Of a stretch of 64,000 bases of DNA, positions 51,895 through 61,044 are shown piece by piece. Source of the DNA: Glycomyces albidus (lineage in GTDB: Bacteria; Actinomycetota; Actinomycetes; Mycobacteriales; Micromonosporaceae); contig NZ_WIAO01000021.1 of NCBI RefSeq assembly GCF_009451885.1, forward strand, positions 1-64,000, read 5' to 3'. Below the pieces are notes generated by a model that saw nothing but the letters and a program-made list of their open reading frames with translations, did not search any database and was not told the origin of the DNA. Position 1 is the stretch's first letter, and each line of letters starts with the position of its first letter. Position numbers and translations under genes: made by a program.

Positions 51895-53226
51895 TTACGG
51901 CCAGGAGTTTTCGATGTCGGTGGCCATCTGCTCGGCGGTCTTGTCGCCGCTGACCCACTCGACCACGCCGGTCCAGAAGGACGAGGCGCCGACGGCGCCC
52001 GGCATGAGGTCGGAGCCGTCGAAGCGGACGGTGACCTCGGGGTCGGTGAGGATCTCGGTGGCGAACTCGTTGATCGGCGTGGTGGCGTTGGCCGGGTCCA
52101 CGCCCTGGCGGGCGGTGCTCCACGGGCCGGTCTGGAGACGGGCGTTGTGGTAGAGCTCCGAGGCCAGGAACTGGCGGACCATCTCGGTGGACTCCGAGTC
52201 GTCGAACGCGGCCACGAACTCGCCGCCGACGAGCATGGTGTTGTCGCCCTCGTTGGACTCGGGGAAGCGGAACGCGAACACGTCGCCGTCCTCGGCCACG
52301 TTGGTGCCCTCGGGCCACATGGCGCCGTAGAAGGACGCCTGGCGGCTCAGCGCGCAGCCGCCGTCGAGGATCGGGTAGCCGGCCTCCTGGAAGGGCGTGG
52401 CGCTGATGGTGTCGGTGCCGCCGTAGATGTACTCCTCGTTGGTGAGGATGGTGCCGGCCTTCTCGATGGCGGCGACGATCTGCGGGTCGTTGAACGCGAT
52501 CTCGTGGGTGACCCACTGGTCGTAGAGGTCGGTGCCTTCGCGGAGGACGATGTCCTCGATCCAGTCGGTGCCGGGCCAGCCGGTGGCGCCGCCGGACTCG
52601 AAGCCGACGCACCACGGCTGGATGCCGTCGGCGACCATCTGGTCGGAGAGGGCGATCAGCTCGTCCCAGGTCTGCGGGACCTCGTAGCCGTTGTCGGCGA
52701 AGTAGCTCGGCGAGTACCAGATGAAGGACTTCGCGTTCGACGAGTGCGGCGCGGCGTAGAGCGTGCCGTCGACGGTGCCGTAGTTGAGCCAGTCCTCGGT
52801 CCAGCCCTCGGTCGCGAGCGAGGTGACCTCTTCGGAGGCCGGCACGAGGCTGTCGGCGAAGTTGGACATGAGGCCGGGCTGCGGGAACAGCGCGATGTCG
52901 GGCGCGTTGCCGCCGTCGACGCGGATGGCCATGTCGGCCTCGAACTCGCCGGTGCCCTCGTATTCGATGGTGGCGCCGGTGCACTCCTCGAAGTAGCTCC
53001 AGGCCTCCATCATCTCGTCGGCCTCGGTGTCGCGGATCGAGCCGAGGATCGTGACGGTCTCGCCCTCGAGGTCGCCGTACTGCTCGTAGTTGGCGCAGTC
53101 GGTGGCGTCGTCCGGTACGGCGCCGCGGCCCTCGTCCTCGTCCTCCGGCGCGCCGCACGCGGTCGCGGCAAGCGCGATCACGCTGGCGGCAGCCGCTAGG
53201 CAGGAAATTCGTCGGGTCTTGCTCAT
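51895..53226 (-). CDS. sugar-binding lipoprotein of the ABC transporter
   Basis: A 443-residue family 1 extracellular solute-binding protein. A signal peptide ends at a Cys near residue 24 (ALAATACG), and an acidic linker leads to the binding fold (GETVTILGSIRDTEADEM at the start, TPFQEAGYPILDGGC and ASSFWTGVVEWVSG later). The start at 53226 follows GAGAGGGA; a longer frame upstream is not needed. First gene of the transporter operon, divergent from the beta-glucosidase gene with a CebR-like box between. Overall wording resembles AglE more than CebE. Confidence 0.88.
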   Translation of the reverse strand: MSKTRRISCLAAAASVIALAATACGAPEDEDEGRGAVPDDATDCANYEQYGDLEGETVTILGSIRDTEADEMMEAWSYFEECTGATIEYEGTGEFEADMAIRVDGGNAPDIALFPQPGLMSNFADSLVPASEEVTSLATEGWTEDWLNYGTVDGTLYAAPHSSNAKSFIWYSPSYFADNGYEVPQTWDELIALSDQMVADGIQPWCVGFESGGATGWPGTDWIEDIVLREGTDLYDQWVTHEIAFNDPQIVAAIEKAGTILTNEEYIYGGTDTISATPFQEAGYPILDGGCALSRQASFYGAMWPEGTNVAEDGDVFAFRFPESNEGDNTMLVGGEFVAAFDDSESTEMVRQFLASELYHNARLQTGPWSTARQGVDPANATTPINEFATEILTDPEVTVRFDGSDLMPGAVGASSFWTGVVEWVSGDKTAEQMATDIENSWP

Positions 53227-53561
53227 CGGGGTTTCCCTCTCTTCGCAGGTTTCGTGCGCCCGGCGAGTCCGACTGCCTCCCTGTCCCGTACCGGTCGGGG
53301 AACCGCTCTCACCGGTTCCGCCCCTGGTAGGGACTGCCTCACCCGCCGTTGGGGCGACGCTGGCAATGGTGCTCTGGGTAACACTGAAAGTCAAGTGTGC
53401 ATTGCCGAATCGTTACTGGTTGCGATTGGATCGATATCTGTGCCCACCCAATCCATGGGAGCGATTCCAATGACGTATCATTCCGGGGCCCGGCAACTCG
53501 TTTCCATCCAGCGCCGCGCCTGGGCCGGTCCCGGACGCGCGGCGGAGAAAGGTGTCGACCG
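53227..53561. other. 335-base divergent promoter region
   Basis: It serves the transporter operon on one side and the GH1 glucosidase on the other. Besides the CebR-like box at 53456-53469 it contains an inverted repeat GAACCG...CGGTTC near 53300-53320 and an A/T-richer stretch at 53380-53440 where promoters are likely. No gene seen. Confidence 0.55.
53456..53469. promoter_or_regulatory. CebR/CelR-like operator
   Basis: TGGGAGCGATTCCA agrees at 12 of 14 positions with TGGGAGCGCTCCCA, the box bound by the cellobiose-responsive LacI-family repressors CebR (Streptomyces) and CelR (Thermobifida). It lies 93 bases before the glucosidase start and about 230 bases from the transporter start. No LacI-type gene is in the window. 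Confidence 0.6.
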
Positions 53562-54908
53562 ATGACGCAGCTGACCTTCCCCGGGGGATTCCTGTGGGGG
53601 ACCGCGACGGCCTCCTACCAGATCGAGGGGGCGGCGAACGAGGACGGCCGGGGCCCGTCCATCTGGGACGTGTTCTCCGCGACCCCGGGCAAGACCTGGC
53701 GCGGCCAGTCCGGGGCCGTGGCCTGCGACCACTACCACCGGGTCGACGAGGACGTGGCGCTCATGGCCTCGCTCGGCGTCGACACCTACCGGTTCTCGAT
53801 CGCGTGGCCGCGGATCCAGCCCGACGGCTCGGGACCGGCCAACCCGGCCGGACTCGACTTCTACGACCGCCTGGTCGACAAGCTGGTCGCGGCCGGGATC
53901 AAGCCGATGCCGACCCTCTACCACTGGGACCTGCCCCAGAACCTCGAGGTCCGCGGCGGCTGGCCCGAGCGCGAGACCGCCGAGCGGTTCGGCGAGTACG
54001 CCGCGATCGTCGGCGCGCGCCTGTCCGACCGGGTCCACACCTGGTGGACGCTGAACGAGCCGTGGTGCTCGGCGTTCCTCGGCTACGGCAACGGCCACCA
54101 CGCGCCCGGGCGCACCGAGCCGGCCGCGTCCCTGGCCGCGGCCCACCACCTCAACCTCGGCCACGGCCTGGCGGTGCAGGCGCTGCGCGCGGCCGGCGCC
54201 GGCCAGGTGTCGATCGTGCTCAACCCGACCCAGTGCCGCGGCGACGAGGAGGCGGTGCGGATCGTCGACGGCGTCGCGAACCGGATCTTCTTCGACCCGC
54301 TGCTGCGCGGCGAGTACCCGGCCGACGTCATCGAGCGCACGCGGCACCACACCGACTGGTCCTTCGTCCAGGAGGGCGACCTGGAGCAGATCAACCAGCC
54401 GATCGACCTGCTCGGCGTCAACTACTACAGCCCCACCTGGCTGCGGATGAACCCCGACGCCCCCGAGAACCAGGTCAACCCCGGCTCGGCCGGGGTCGAG
54501 GGATGGACGCCCGAGGGCCTGTCGTTCACCGACATGGGCTGGGCGGTCGACGCGACCGGTCTGACCGACCTCCTCGTGCGCATCCACAAGGACTACGGCG
54601 TGGCCACCATGGTCACCGAGAACGGCGCGGCCTACCCGACCGGACCGGACGAGAACGGCGAGGTGAACGACGTCGAGCGCGTCGACTACCTGCGCTCGCA
54701 CATCGCGGCCGTCCACGACGCGATCGAGGCCGGCGCCGACGTCCGCGGCTACACCGCCTGGTCGCTCATGGACAACTTCGAGTGGGCCTTCGGCTACGAC
54801 AAGCGGTTCGGCATCGTCCACGTCGACTACGCGACCCAGAAGCGCACGCCCAAGGCGAGCGCGAAGTTCTACTCCCAGGTCATCGCCGACAACGGCCTCG
54901 ACCGGTAG
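53562..54908 (+). CDS. GH1 beta-glucosidase
   Basis: A 448-residue family 1 glycoside hydrolase without signal peptide, so it acts on imported beta-glucosides such as cellobiose. The acid/base Glu is in TLNEPW and the nucleophile Glu in VTENGAAY; the N-terminal [15 protein letters not shown] and the C-terminal [14 protein letters not shown] aglycone-site motifs are intact. GGAGAAAGG precedes the ATG at 53562. It diverges from the sugar transporter operon. The pairing with a CebR-like box argues for a BglC-like role. Confidence 0.93.
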   Translation: MTQLTFPGGFLWGTATASYQIEGAANEDGRGPSIWDVFSATPGKTWRGQSGAVACDHYHRVDEDVALMASLGVDTYRFSIAWPRIQPDGSGPANPAGLDFYDRLVDKLVAAGIKPMPTLYHWDLPQNLEVRGGWPERETAERFGEYAAIVGARLSDRVHTWWTLNEPWCSAFLGYGNGHHAPGRTEPAASLAAAHHLNLGHGLAVQALRAAGAGQVSIVLNPTQCRGDEEAVRIVDGVANRIFFDPLLRGEYPADVIERTRHHTDWSFVQEGDLEQINQPIDLLGVNYYSPTWLRMNPDAPENQVNPGSAGVEGWTPEGLSFTDMGWAVDATGLTDLLVRIHKDYGVATMVTENGAAYPTGPDENGEVNDVERVDYLRSHIAAVHDAIEAGADVRGYTAWSLMDNFEWAFGYDKRFGIVHVDYATQKRTPKASAKFYSQVIADNGLDR

Positions 54909-54917
54909 GGCGCGGCC

Positions 54918-55487
54918 CTACACGAGCGCGCCCCGGAGCGCGCGGATCGCGTGCTCCGGGTCGTCGGCGCGCATGACCGCGCCCATGACCGCGACCCCCG
55001 CCGCACCCGCCTCCCGCGCAGCGAGGGCCCGATCGGGGCCGTTCACGCCGCCGAGCGCGTACACCGGGACCGGGCTCGCCGCGCAGGTCCGCGCCAGCGC
55101 GGCGGGCCCGATCGCCGGGCCGTAGCCGGGTTTCGAGTCGGTGGCCCACACGGGCGAGTACGTGACGTAGTCCAGTGCGGGGTCGATCGGCTCGCCGGTG
55201 TGGACCGAACGTCCGACCAGGACCGGCCGCGGGTCGGGGACCGGGCGGGCCGCGGAGAGGTGCGCGGCGGCCACGGGCCCTTCGGGGTCGGCGACGATGA
55301 GGACGCCTCCGGCCTCGGCGACGAGCATCCCGATGCCGGCGGCGAGCCGGTGCCGCTCCTCCCACGGGAGGTCCTTGTCGCGCAGGATGAGCGCGAACGG
55401 TCCGCCGCGCAGGGCGAGCGCGACCTGTTCGGCCAGCGGCCGCGGGCAGTCGCGGCGGTCGGTGACGACGATGAGCCGGTGCTGCAT
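54918..55487 (-). CDS. ThiE/TenI-family protein (thiamine phosphate synthase-like)
   Basis: A 189-residue TIM-barrel protein. Features of the family: LIVVTDRRDC at the N-terminus, ILRDKDLPWEER, HLSAARPV, GRSVHTGEP, DYVTYSPVWATDSKPGYGP and YALGGVNG. The set covers pyrophosphate- and thiazole-phosphate-binding strands, but several ThiE consensus residues differ, so a TenI-like thiazole tautomerase is equally possible. ATG 55487 is taken as the start; its AGAGGT lies unusually close, and a frame extends 17 codons upstream. No other thiamine genes are near. Confidence 0.72.
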   Translation of the reverse strand: MQHRLIVVTDRRDCPRPLAEQVALALRGGPFALILRDKDLPWEERHRLAAGIGMLVAEAGGVLIVADPEGPVAAAHLSAARPVPDPRPVLVGRSVHTGEPIDPALDYVTYSPVWATDSKPGYGPAIGPAALARTCAASPVPVYALGGVNGPDRALAAREAGAAGVAVMGAVMRADDPEHAIRALRGALV

Positions 55488-55646
55488 ACCTCTGAACTTA
55501 CGCCTCGCACACGAGTGCGTGATGAGTCCGGTGTTCACAAAGTCCTCCGGTGTCCGACTCGCCAGTGTCGGGCTGGTTTAACTGTTGTGTATCGGTCCAC
55601 GCCTCGAACTTGCGTAATTCACGACACAGGTGCGAAACTTCAGTAG

Positions 55647-56429
55647 ATGAACATCGGCGATCAAATCAACGTGCTGCGGACCGAAGGGGAGCGGATCGCT
55701 GTCGCTGGTGGGGAACTCGCACTCAACGCGCTCGTGCCCACCTGCCCGGGGTGGATCGTCAAGGACCTCTTGACCCATATCGGGACCGTCCATCGCTGGG
55801 CGGCGGCGATCGTGGGCGGAGCCTTGCCCTACGATCCCCGAAAGCAGGACTTCCAGCGGATCGTGGGGCCCATGCCGCACGACGACCTGCTGGTCGACTG
55901 GGTCAGGGAAGGTCTCTTGCGGCTCGCTGCCGTCCTGGAGGCGGCTCCCGACGACCTCGAGTGCTGGCAGGTGTTCCCCGCGCAGTCGTCACGGCGCTTC
56001 TGGGTCCGCAGACAGGCCCACGAGACGACCATCCACCGCGTCGACGCCGAACAGGCGCGAGGCGACGAGATATCACCGGTCGGCCCCGACTTCGCGGCCG
56101 ACGGCATCGACGAGCTGCTGCTGGGCTTCCACGGCCGCCCGTCGAGCAGGGTGCGGGCACTGCGGCCGTCAGTGCTCCACATCCACGCCACCGATCTGCC
56201 GCCGGGACGCGGCGACTGGTACGTCCACCCCACCGACACGGGCCCGCTCGTGACGTTCAGCGAGGTCGAATCCCCGCACTGCGTCATCGAGGGCCCGGTG
56301 GAGCTGCTGTACCTGGCGCTGTGGAACCGACTGCCGTTCGACGACCTCGCCATTCACGGAGACCCGGCACTGCTCCACTTGTGGCGCAATTACTCCGCGG
56401 TCCGGTGGGTCGATCCCGTAGACGTTTGA
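55647..56429 (+). CDS. maleylpyruvate isomerase (MDMPI) family protein
   Basis: A 260-residue protein of the DinB-like, mycothiol-associated family. The N-terminal four-helix domain contains CPGWIVKDLLTHIGTVHRW; metal ligands are expected at His44, Glu126 and His130 (AHETTIHRVDAE). The C-terminal domain has HATDLPPGRGDW. In characterised members the bound metal activates the thiol of mycothiol or bacillithiol. The substrate is unknown. The start lacks a clear ribosome-binding site. Confidence 0.85.
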   Translation: MNIGDQINVLRTEGERIAVAGGELALNALVPTCPGWIVKDLLTHIGTVHRWAAAIVGGALPYDPRKQDFQRIVGPMPHDDLLVDWVREGLLRLAAVLEAAPDDLECWQVFPAQSSRRFWVRRQAHETTIHRVDAEQARGDEISPVGPDFAADGIDELLLGFHGRPSSRVRALRPSVLHIHATDLPPGRGDWYVHPTDTGPLVTFSEVESPHCVIEGPVELLYLALWNRLPFDDLAIHGDPALLHLWRNYSAVRWVDPVDV

Positions 56430-56569
56430 AACCCTGACGCATAGCGACTGGAGCGCTACAGAACGGAACCGCAGGTACATCGAGCGGGTTTGCGGGCATT
56501 CGTCCGCTCTGGCCGGTCGTGGCGCGCTGCTGCGCGCCCGAGCGGCCCGGGGACCGTAAGCTCACCGAC

Positions 56570-57835
56570 GTGAACCAGGTCGATGTGAAGCACAGTCATT
56601 CCTCCCCGAACGACGCCGTCCCCCGCGCCGCGCTGTGGATCCTGGTCCCCGCCGCGGTCGCCACGATCCTCGGGCTCGTCCTCATGTGGCCCCAGGGGGT
56701 CGAGGACGCCGTCACCGACGAGTACGGCACCGAAGTGGACGGACGGGTCCTGGCCGTCACCGAACGCGAGTGCACCGCCGAGGAGGCCGAGGTCCTCACG
56801 GTGTGCGGCGAGGCGGTCGTGACCCTCCAGAGCGGCGACCAGGCCGGCGAGGAGGTCATCGTCGACATCCCGAGCGGCCCCGGCGCGCCCGCGATCGCGA
56901 CCGGCGACGACGTCATCCTCATCTTCACGCCCGATTCGGTGTCGGGCCAGCAGTACCACATCATCGACCACGACCGGGCCGGCGCGCTCTGGGCGCTGGT
57001 GATCGCGTTCGCGCTCGCGGTGGTCGCGTTCGGACGGTGGAAGGGAGTGCGGTCCCTGGTGAGCCTGGGGCTGACGTTCGCGATCGTGCTGCTGTTCATG
57101 GTCCCCGCGGTCCTCGACGGCTCCTCCCCCGTGATGGTCGCGATGGTCGGCGCGGCCGCGATCATGCTGCTCTCGCTGTACATCGCGCACGGCTGGAACC
57201 GGACCACGACGGTGGCGGTGCTCGGGACGCTCGCCTCGCTCGTGCTCACCGTGCTCCTCGCTGAGGCCGCGGTGCAGCTCGCGGAGTTGAACGGGGTCCT
57301 CGACGAGAACACGACGAACCTGGCGCTCCAGTACCCGATCGACATGTCCGGGCTGCTGCTGGCCGGCATCCTCATCGGCGCGCTCGGCGTCATCGACGAC
57401 GTGACGGTCTCGCAGGCGGCCACGGTCGACGAGGTCGCGAAGGCCAACCCGAAATGGAACTCCGGGCGGCTGTTCAAGTCCGGCATGCGCGTCGGACGCG
57501 ACCACCTCACATCGGTCGTGAACACGCTGGTGCTCGCGTACGCCGGCGCCTCGCTGCCGCTGCTCGTCCTCATCGCCGCCGCGAACCGGCCCCTGGCGCA
57601 GATCCTCACGAGCCAGACGATCGCGACCGAGATCGTCCGGTCCGTCGCGGGCACCCTCGGCCTCATCGCGGCCGTGCCGATCACCACCTGGCTCGCCGCG
57701 TACCTGGTCCGCTGGAATCCGAAGCCCAAGGAGCCCAAGGAGAAGGAACCGAAACACCCCCGCCCGAAGCCGAGGCCCGAGGGCGCCGACTGGAACGAGG
57801 ACGACTCGCCTTACCCGCCTTCACATCTGCGATGA
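56570..57835 (+). CDS. YibE/F-family membrane protein
   Basis: A 421-residue membrane protein. One helix near the N-terminus (about 20-38) precedes an extracytoplasmic domain with two Cys (ECTAEEAEVLTVCG) and strands, then seven or so helices; GVIDDVTVSQAATV and the SGMRVGRDHLTSVVNTLVLAYAGASLP segment mark the YibE/F family. The C-terminus is a Lys/Pro/Glu-rich tail. GTG 56570 is a compromise start; the frame is open to 56519 and no ribosome-binding site is decisive. YibE/F function is not established. Confidence 0.82.
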   Translation: MNQVDVKHSHSSPNDAVPRAALWILVPAAVATILGLVLMWPQGVEDAVTDEYGTEVDGRVLAVTERECTAEEAEVLTVCGEAVVTLQSGDQAGEEVIVDIPSGPGAPAIATGDDVILIFTPDSVSGQQYHIIDHDRAGALWALVIAFALAVVAFGRWKGVRSLVSLGLTFAIVLLFMVPAVLDGSSPVMVAMVGAAAIMLLSLYIAHGWNRTTTVAVLGTLASLVLTVLLAEAAVQLAELNGVLDENTTNLALQYPIDMSGLLLAGILIGALGVIDDVTVSQAATVDEVAKANPKWNSGRLFKSGMRVGRDHLTSVVNTLVLAYAGASLPLLVLIAAANRPLAQILTSQTIATEIVRSVAGTLGLIAAVPITTWLAAYLVRWNPKPKEPKEKEPKHPRPKPRPEGADWNEDDSPYPPSHLR

Positions 57836-57936
57836 CCGGCCCCCGAGGTCGCGAGTGTCGGGCCGCCGCGCCCCTGATTCGAGGGTGACGCGCGGGTACG
57901 ACAATCCGCAGGGGGGCGTCCGTCCGGGCACGCTGC

Positions 57937-58857
57937 TCAGAAGCGCTCCGCGGCCGTCATGAGCTTCCTCGCCGCCTGGTGCAGCGCCTGGAGGACCGTC
58001 ATCACCGCCGGACGGCCGGTGGAGGCCGTCCGGTGGACCACGTAGACGTCGCGGCCGCGCAGCTCCTCGGCGATCGCGCGGACCGCGACGTCGCGGCGCT
58101 CGGCCGCGGCCATCCACGGCGCCACGGTCACGCCGAGGCCCTTCGCGACCAGCGTGAGGATCGTGTCGAGGCCCTCGAACTCCGAGACCGGCGCCGAGAT
58201 CCCCTCGGCCCGCCACAGCCGGTCCAGGGCCGACCGGGACGGCTCCCCCTCCGGAGAGGCGATCCACGGCTCTCCGGAGAGCTCGTGCGCCGACAGGACC
58301 TCCTTGGCCGCCAGCCGGTGCCGCGCCGGCAGGACCGCGACCAGCGGGTCCTTCACGAGGTGGTGGAACGTCAGCGGCCCGACCGCGGCCGGGCGGCGCT
58401 GGCCCGACCAGTCGTCGATGAGCGCCAGGTCGATCTCGCCCGAGCGCACGCGCGCGAGGGACTCCGAGACCGTGTGCTGCTGCCGCAGCACCATCTGCAA
58501 CTCCGGGTAGCGGCGCAGGCGCCGCACGATCGGACCCGCCAGCGCCACCGCGACGGTCGGGAACGCCGTCACGGTCACCCGCCCCCGCGGTTCGGCCGAC
58601 TCGGCGGCGAGGTCCGTCTCGGCCGCGTCGATCGCCTCCAGAATGACAGCGGTGTGCTCCACCAGCCGGCGCCCCGCGTCGGTCAACTGGGCCGAGCGGG
58701 CCGTGCGTTCGAGGAGCGACACGCCGGCCTCCTTCTCCAGGGCCGCCAGCTGCTGCGAGACCGCGGACGCGGTCTGGCCGGTGGCCGCGGCAGTGGCGGA
58801 TATCGATCCCTGGGCGGCGAATTCGTAGAGGAGTCGCAGGCGGCGAACGTCGAGCAT
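57937..58857 (-). CDS. LysR-family transcriptional regulator
   Basis: A 306-residue LTTR. The winged helix-turn-helix is at about 3-60 (LRLLYEFAAQGSISATAAATG, TASAVSQQLAALEKEAG), followed by the periplasmic-binding-protein-like effector domain in two lobes. It diverges from the aminotransferase gene with 101 bases between starts, the classical LysR layout, so it most likely controls that gene and itself. ATAAG-N5-CTTAT overlaps its start codon. Confidence 0.92.
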   Translation of the reverse strand: MLDVRRLRLLYEFAAQGSISATAAATGQTASAVSQQLAALEKEAGVSLLERTARSAQLTDAGRRLVEHTAVILEAIDAAETDLAAESAEPRGRVTVTAFPTVAVALAGPIVRRLRRYPELQMVLRQQHTVSESLARVRSGEIDLALIDDWSGQRRPAAVGPLTFHHLVKDPLVAVLPARHRLAAKEVLSAHELSGEPWIASPEGEPSRSALDRLWRAEGISAPVSEFEGLDTILTLVAKGLGVTVAPWMAAAERRDVAVRAIAEELRGRDVYVVHRTASTGRPAVMTVLQALHQAARKLMTAAERF

Positions 58858-58870
58858 AAGTCAATCTTAT
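58856..58870. promoter_or_regulatory. LysR-type box
   Basis: ATAAG-TCAAT-CTTAT is a perfect 5-5-5 inverted repeat containing T-N11-A, the LTTR consensus. It overlaps the ATG of the LysR gene and lies 88 bases before the aminotransferase start, suiting autorepression and divergent control. Confidence 0.6.
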
Positions 58871-58958
58871 CCTCGGCAACAGGGAGAAATACTTGCGATG
58901 ATGCTTCCTGAAGAGGAGGGTGGGGACCGTCCATACGGCAATCCACCGAGGAGTCATC

Positions 58959-60212
58959 GTGACCGTCTCCGCCACCCTCGCCGCCAACGAAGCCGTCGCC
59001 GCACGCCGCGCCGCCGGGCAGGAGGTGCTCGCGCTCGGGTTCGGCGAGGCCGGCATCCCCGTGCATCCTCTGCTGCGGCAGCGCCTGACGAAGGCCGCCG
59101 GTCAGACCGGATACGGGCCCGTGGCCGGGATCGGCCCGGCCCGCGAGGCCGCCGCCGGGTACTGGACCCGGCGCGCGATCCCGACCGAGGCCGACCAGGT
59201 GCTCCTCGGCCCAGGCTCCAAGCCGCTGCTGTTCGCGCTGCTCCACGCCGCCGGCGGCGACGTGGTCCTGCCGAAGCCGGCGTGGGTGTCGTACGCGGCC
59301 CAGTCGCAGCTCCTCGGCCGCGACCCGATCCGCGTCCCCGTGCCCGCCGGGGAAGGCGGCGTACCGGACGCGGAGGCCATGGACGCGGCCGTGCGCGAGG
59401 CCCGCGCGGCAGGGCGCGACCCGCGGATCGTCGTGGTCACCCTCCCCGACAACCCGACCGGGCGCCTCGCGTCCGAGCAGTCCGTCAAGGCCCTCTGCGA
59501 GGCCGCCCGCGAACTCGACCTGATCATCGCCGCCGACGAGATCTACCGCGACCTCGTGTTCGAGCCCGGCGCGTTCCCCTCCCCCGCCGCGTGGGCCCCC
59601 GAGCGGACCGTGACCACCACGTCCCTGTCGAAGAACTACGCGCTCGGCGGCTGGCGCGTCGGCGCCGCGCGCTTCCCCGCGTCCCCGCTCGGGGAGCGGC
59701 TGCGCGAGTCGGTGCGCGGCACCGCCTCCGAGCTCTGGTCGTCCACGCCGATGCCGATGCAGCACGCCGCCGCGTACGCCTGGTCGGACCCGCAGGAGCT
59801 GGTCGAGCGGGTGGCGCTGGCCCGGAATCTGCACGGCTCGGTCGCGAACGCGGTCGCCGAGGTGTTCACCGGCGCCGGCTGCGAGGTGATGCCGCCGCAG
59901 GGCGGGTTCTACGTGTGGGCGGATTTCGCGCCGCTGCGTGATTCGCTCGCGGCCCGCCGGGGTATCGCCACGGGTGCGGATCTCACTCGGGTCCTGCTGG
60001 AGCGGTTCGGGATCGTGGTCCTGCCGGGCAGCGCGTTCGGGGACGACCCGGAGGCGCTCACGGTCCGGGTGGCGGTGCCGGGGATCTACGGCGAGTCCGA
60101 CTCCGAGCGCCTCGCGGCGCTCGTGTCCGGCGATCCGGTCGAGATGCCGTGGATCGCCGAGGCCCTGGAGGGCCTCAAGGAGAAGCTTCAGGCGCTCACC
60201 GCGTCTGAGTAG
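58959..60212 (+). CDS. class I/II PLP-dependent aminotransferase
   Basis: A 417-residue fold-type I aminotransferase of the AspC type. The PLP lysine is in TTSLSKNYALGGWRVG; the Asn and Asp contacts are in TLPDNPTGR and IAADEIYRD; the C-terminal Arg is in LTVRVAVPG. GTG 58959 is preferred because GAGGAG lies five bases before it, whereas the longer frame start at 58920 has no such site. The amino donor and acceptor cannot be inferred. Confidence 0.9.
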   Translation: MTVSATLAANEAVAARRAAGQEVLALGFGEAGIPVHPLLRQRLTKAAGQTGYGPVAGIGPAREAAAGYWTRRAIPTEADQVLLGPGSKPLLFALLHAAGGDVVLPKPAWVSYAAQSQLLGRDPIRVPVPAGEGGVPDAEAMDAAVREARAAGRDPRIVVVTLPDNPTGRLASEQSVKALCEAARELDLIIAADEIYRDLVFEPGAFPSPAAWAPERTVTTTSLSKNYALGGWRVGAARFPASPLGERLRESVRGTASELWSSTPMPMQHAAAYAWSDPQELVERVALARNLHGSVANAVAEVFTGAGCEVMPPQGGFYVWADFAPLRDSLAARRGIATGADLTRVLLERFGIVVLPGSAFGDDPEALTVRVAVPGIYGESDSERLAALVSGDPVEMPWIAEALEGLKEKLQALTASE

Positions 60213-60216
60213 AGCG

Positions 60217-60257
60217 CCGGGCGGCGCTGCCGAGGCCGATGCGGCAGCGCCGCCCGG
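60217..60257. terminator. bidirectional hairpin terminator
   Basis: A perfect 16-bp stem (60217-60232 with 60242-60257) and nine-base loop lies between the convergent aminotransferase and DUF1707-like genes. Confidence 0.82.
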
Positions 60258-60278
60258 TTCACTTCACGTGGTCGGGGC

Positions 60279-60629
60279 TCAGTTCACGCGGTCGACGACC
60301 GTGGAGATCCCGTAGACGAGGGCGATCAGCGCCGCCAGGACCACGACGACGATCGCGATGCCGATGTAGCGCTGGATCTCCAGTTCGTGGCCTTCGCGCA
60401 CGGGCCGACGCCAGCGCCCGTAGCGCCAGTGGTCGCGTCCCTGCTCGTAGTCGGTCGCGAAGTCCTCCAGGAGCGCCTGGAGGTCGGCGAGGGTCTCGGC
60501 GCGCCTGGCGAGCTGGCGGCGCAGCTTGTACTCGTCGGCGTCGATCGCCCCGCGCCGGCGCGCCTGGGCGAGCCGGTAGAGGGCCATGCGCCGGTGGGCC
60601 CTGGTGGGGCGGATGGCGAATGCGTCCAT
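60279..60629 (-). CDS. DUF1707/SHOCT-like single-helix membrane protein
   Basis: A 116-residue protein. The N-terminal 55 residues have a DUF1707-like pattern (helix, RRGAIDADEYKLRRQLARRAETLADLQALLEDF), followed by a charged linker with Trp/Arg and one C-terminal membrane helix (about 88-108). ATG 60629 has GGGAGC six bases before it; the frame runs much further upstream but as low-complexity shadow. Function unknown. Confidence 0.68.
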   Translation of the reverse strand: MDAFAIRPTRAHRRMALYRLAQARRRGAIDADEYKLRRQLARRAETLADLQALLEDFATDYEQGRDHWRYGRWRRPVREGHELEIQRYIGIAIVVVVLAALIALVYGISTVVDRVN

Positions 60630-60727
60630 GACGTGCTCCCGCGGGGTCGGTTCCCCGCGGGGGTTCCCCGTCCGCGCCGTTCGTACACATTGGGACGCGG
60701 AGCGGATCGGGTTGCGCGCCAGGCGGT

Positions 60728-61018
60728 TCAGTCCAGGAGCGCGCTCACCGCCCGGGCGAGGTCGGTGTCCTTCGCGGAGACCTTGCTCCCGGCCGAGTGC
60801 GTGGTGACGGAGACGGTGAGCTTGTTGTACGCGATCGTCAAGTCCGCGTGGTGGTTTCGTCGCTCCGAGAGCAGGCCGACGCCGGTGGCGGCGACGAGCG
60901 CCTGGAGGTGGCCGTCGAAGGTCCACGTGGCTTCGAGGCGGTCGCGTACGTGCTTCCAGCCGGGCAGCTCGGACAGGGCGAGTTCGATCTCGCCTTCGGT
61001 CAAGGGTTGGTCGCTCAT
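60728..61018 (-). CDS. pterin-4a-carbinolamine dehydratase
   Basis: A 96-residue enzyme recycling 4a-hydroxytetrahydropterin. The active-site motif is NHHADLTIAYNKL (His56-His57), and the small alpha/beta fold is complete at the usual length. ATG 61018 gives the family-length product; the open frame upstream belongs to the neighbour. It lies 26 bases after the carbonic anhydrase gene and may share its transcript. No pterin-dependent hydroxylase is visible, so a moonlighting or general pterin role is possible. Confidence 0.9.
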   Translation of the reverse strand: MSDQPLTEGEIELALSELPGWKHVRDRLEATWTFDGHLQALVAATGVGLLSERRNHHADLTIAYNKLTVSVTTHSAGSKVSAKDTDLARAVSALLD

Positions 61019-61044
61019 ACCCCGATTGTCGCAGCCCGAGCGGC

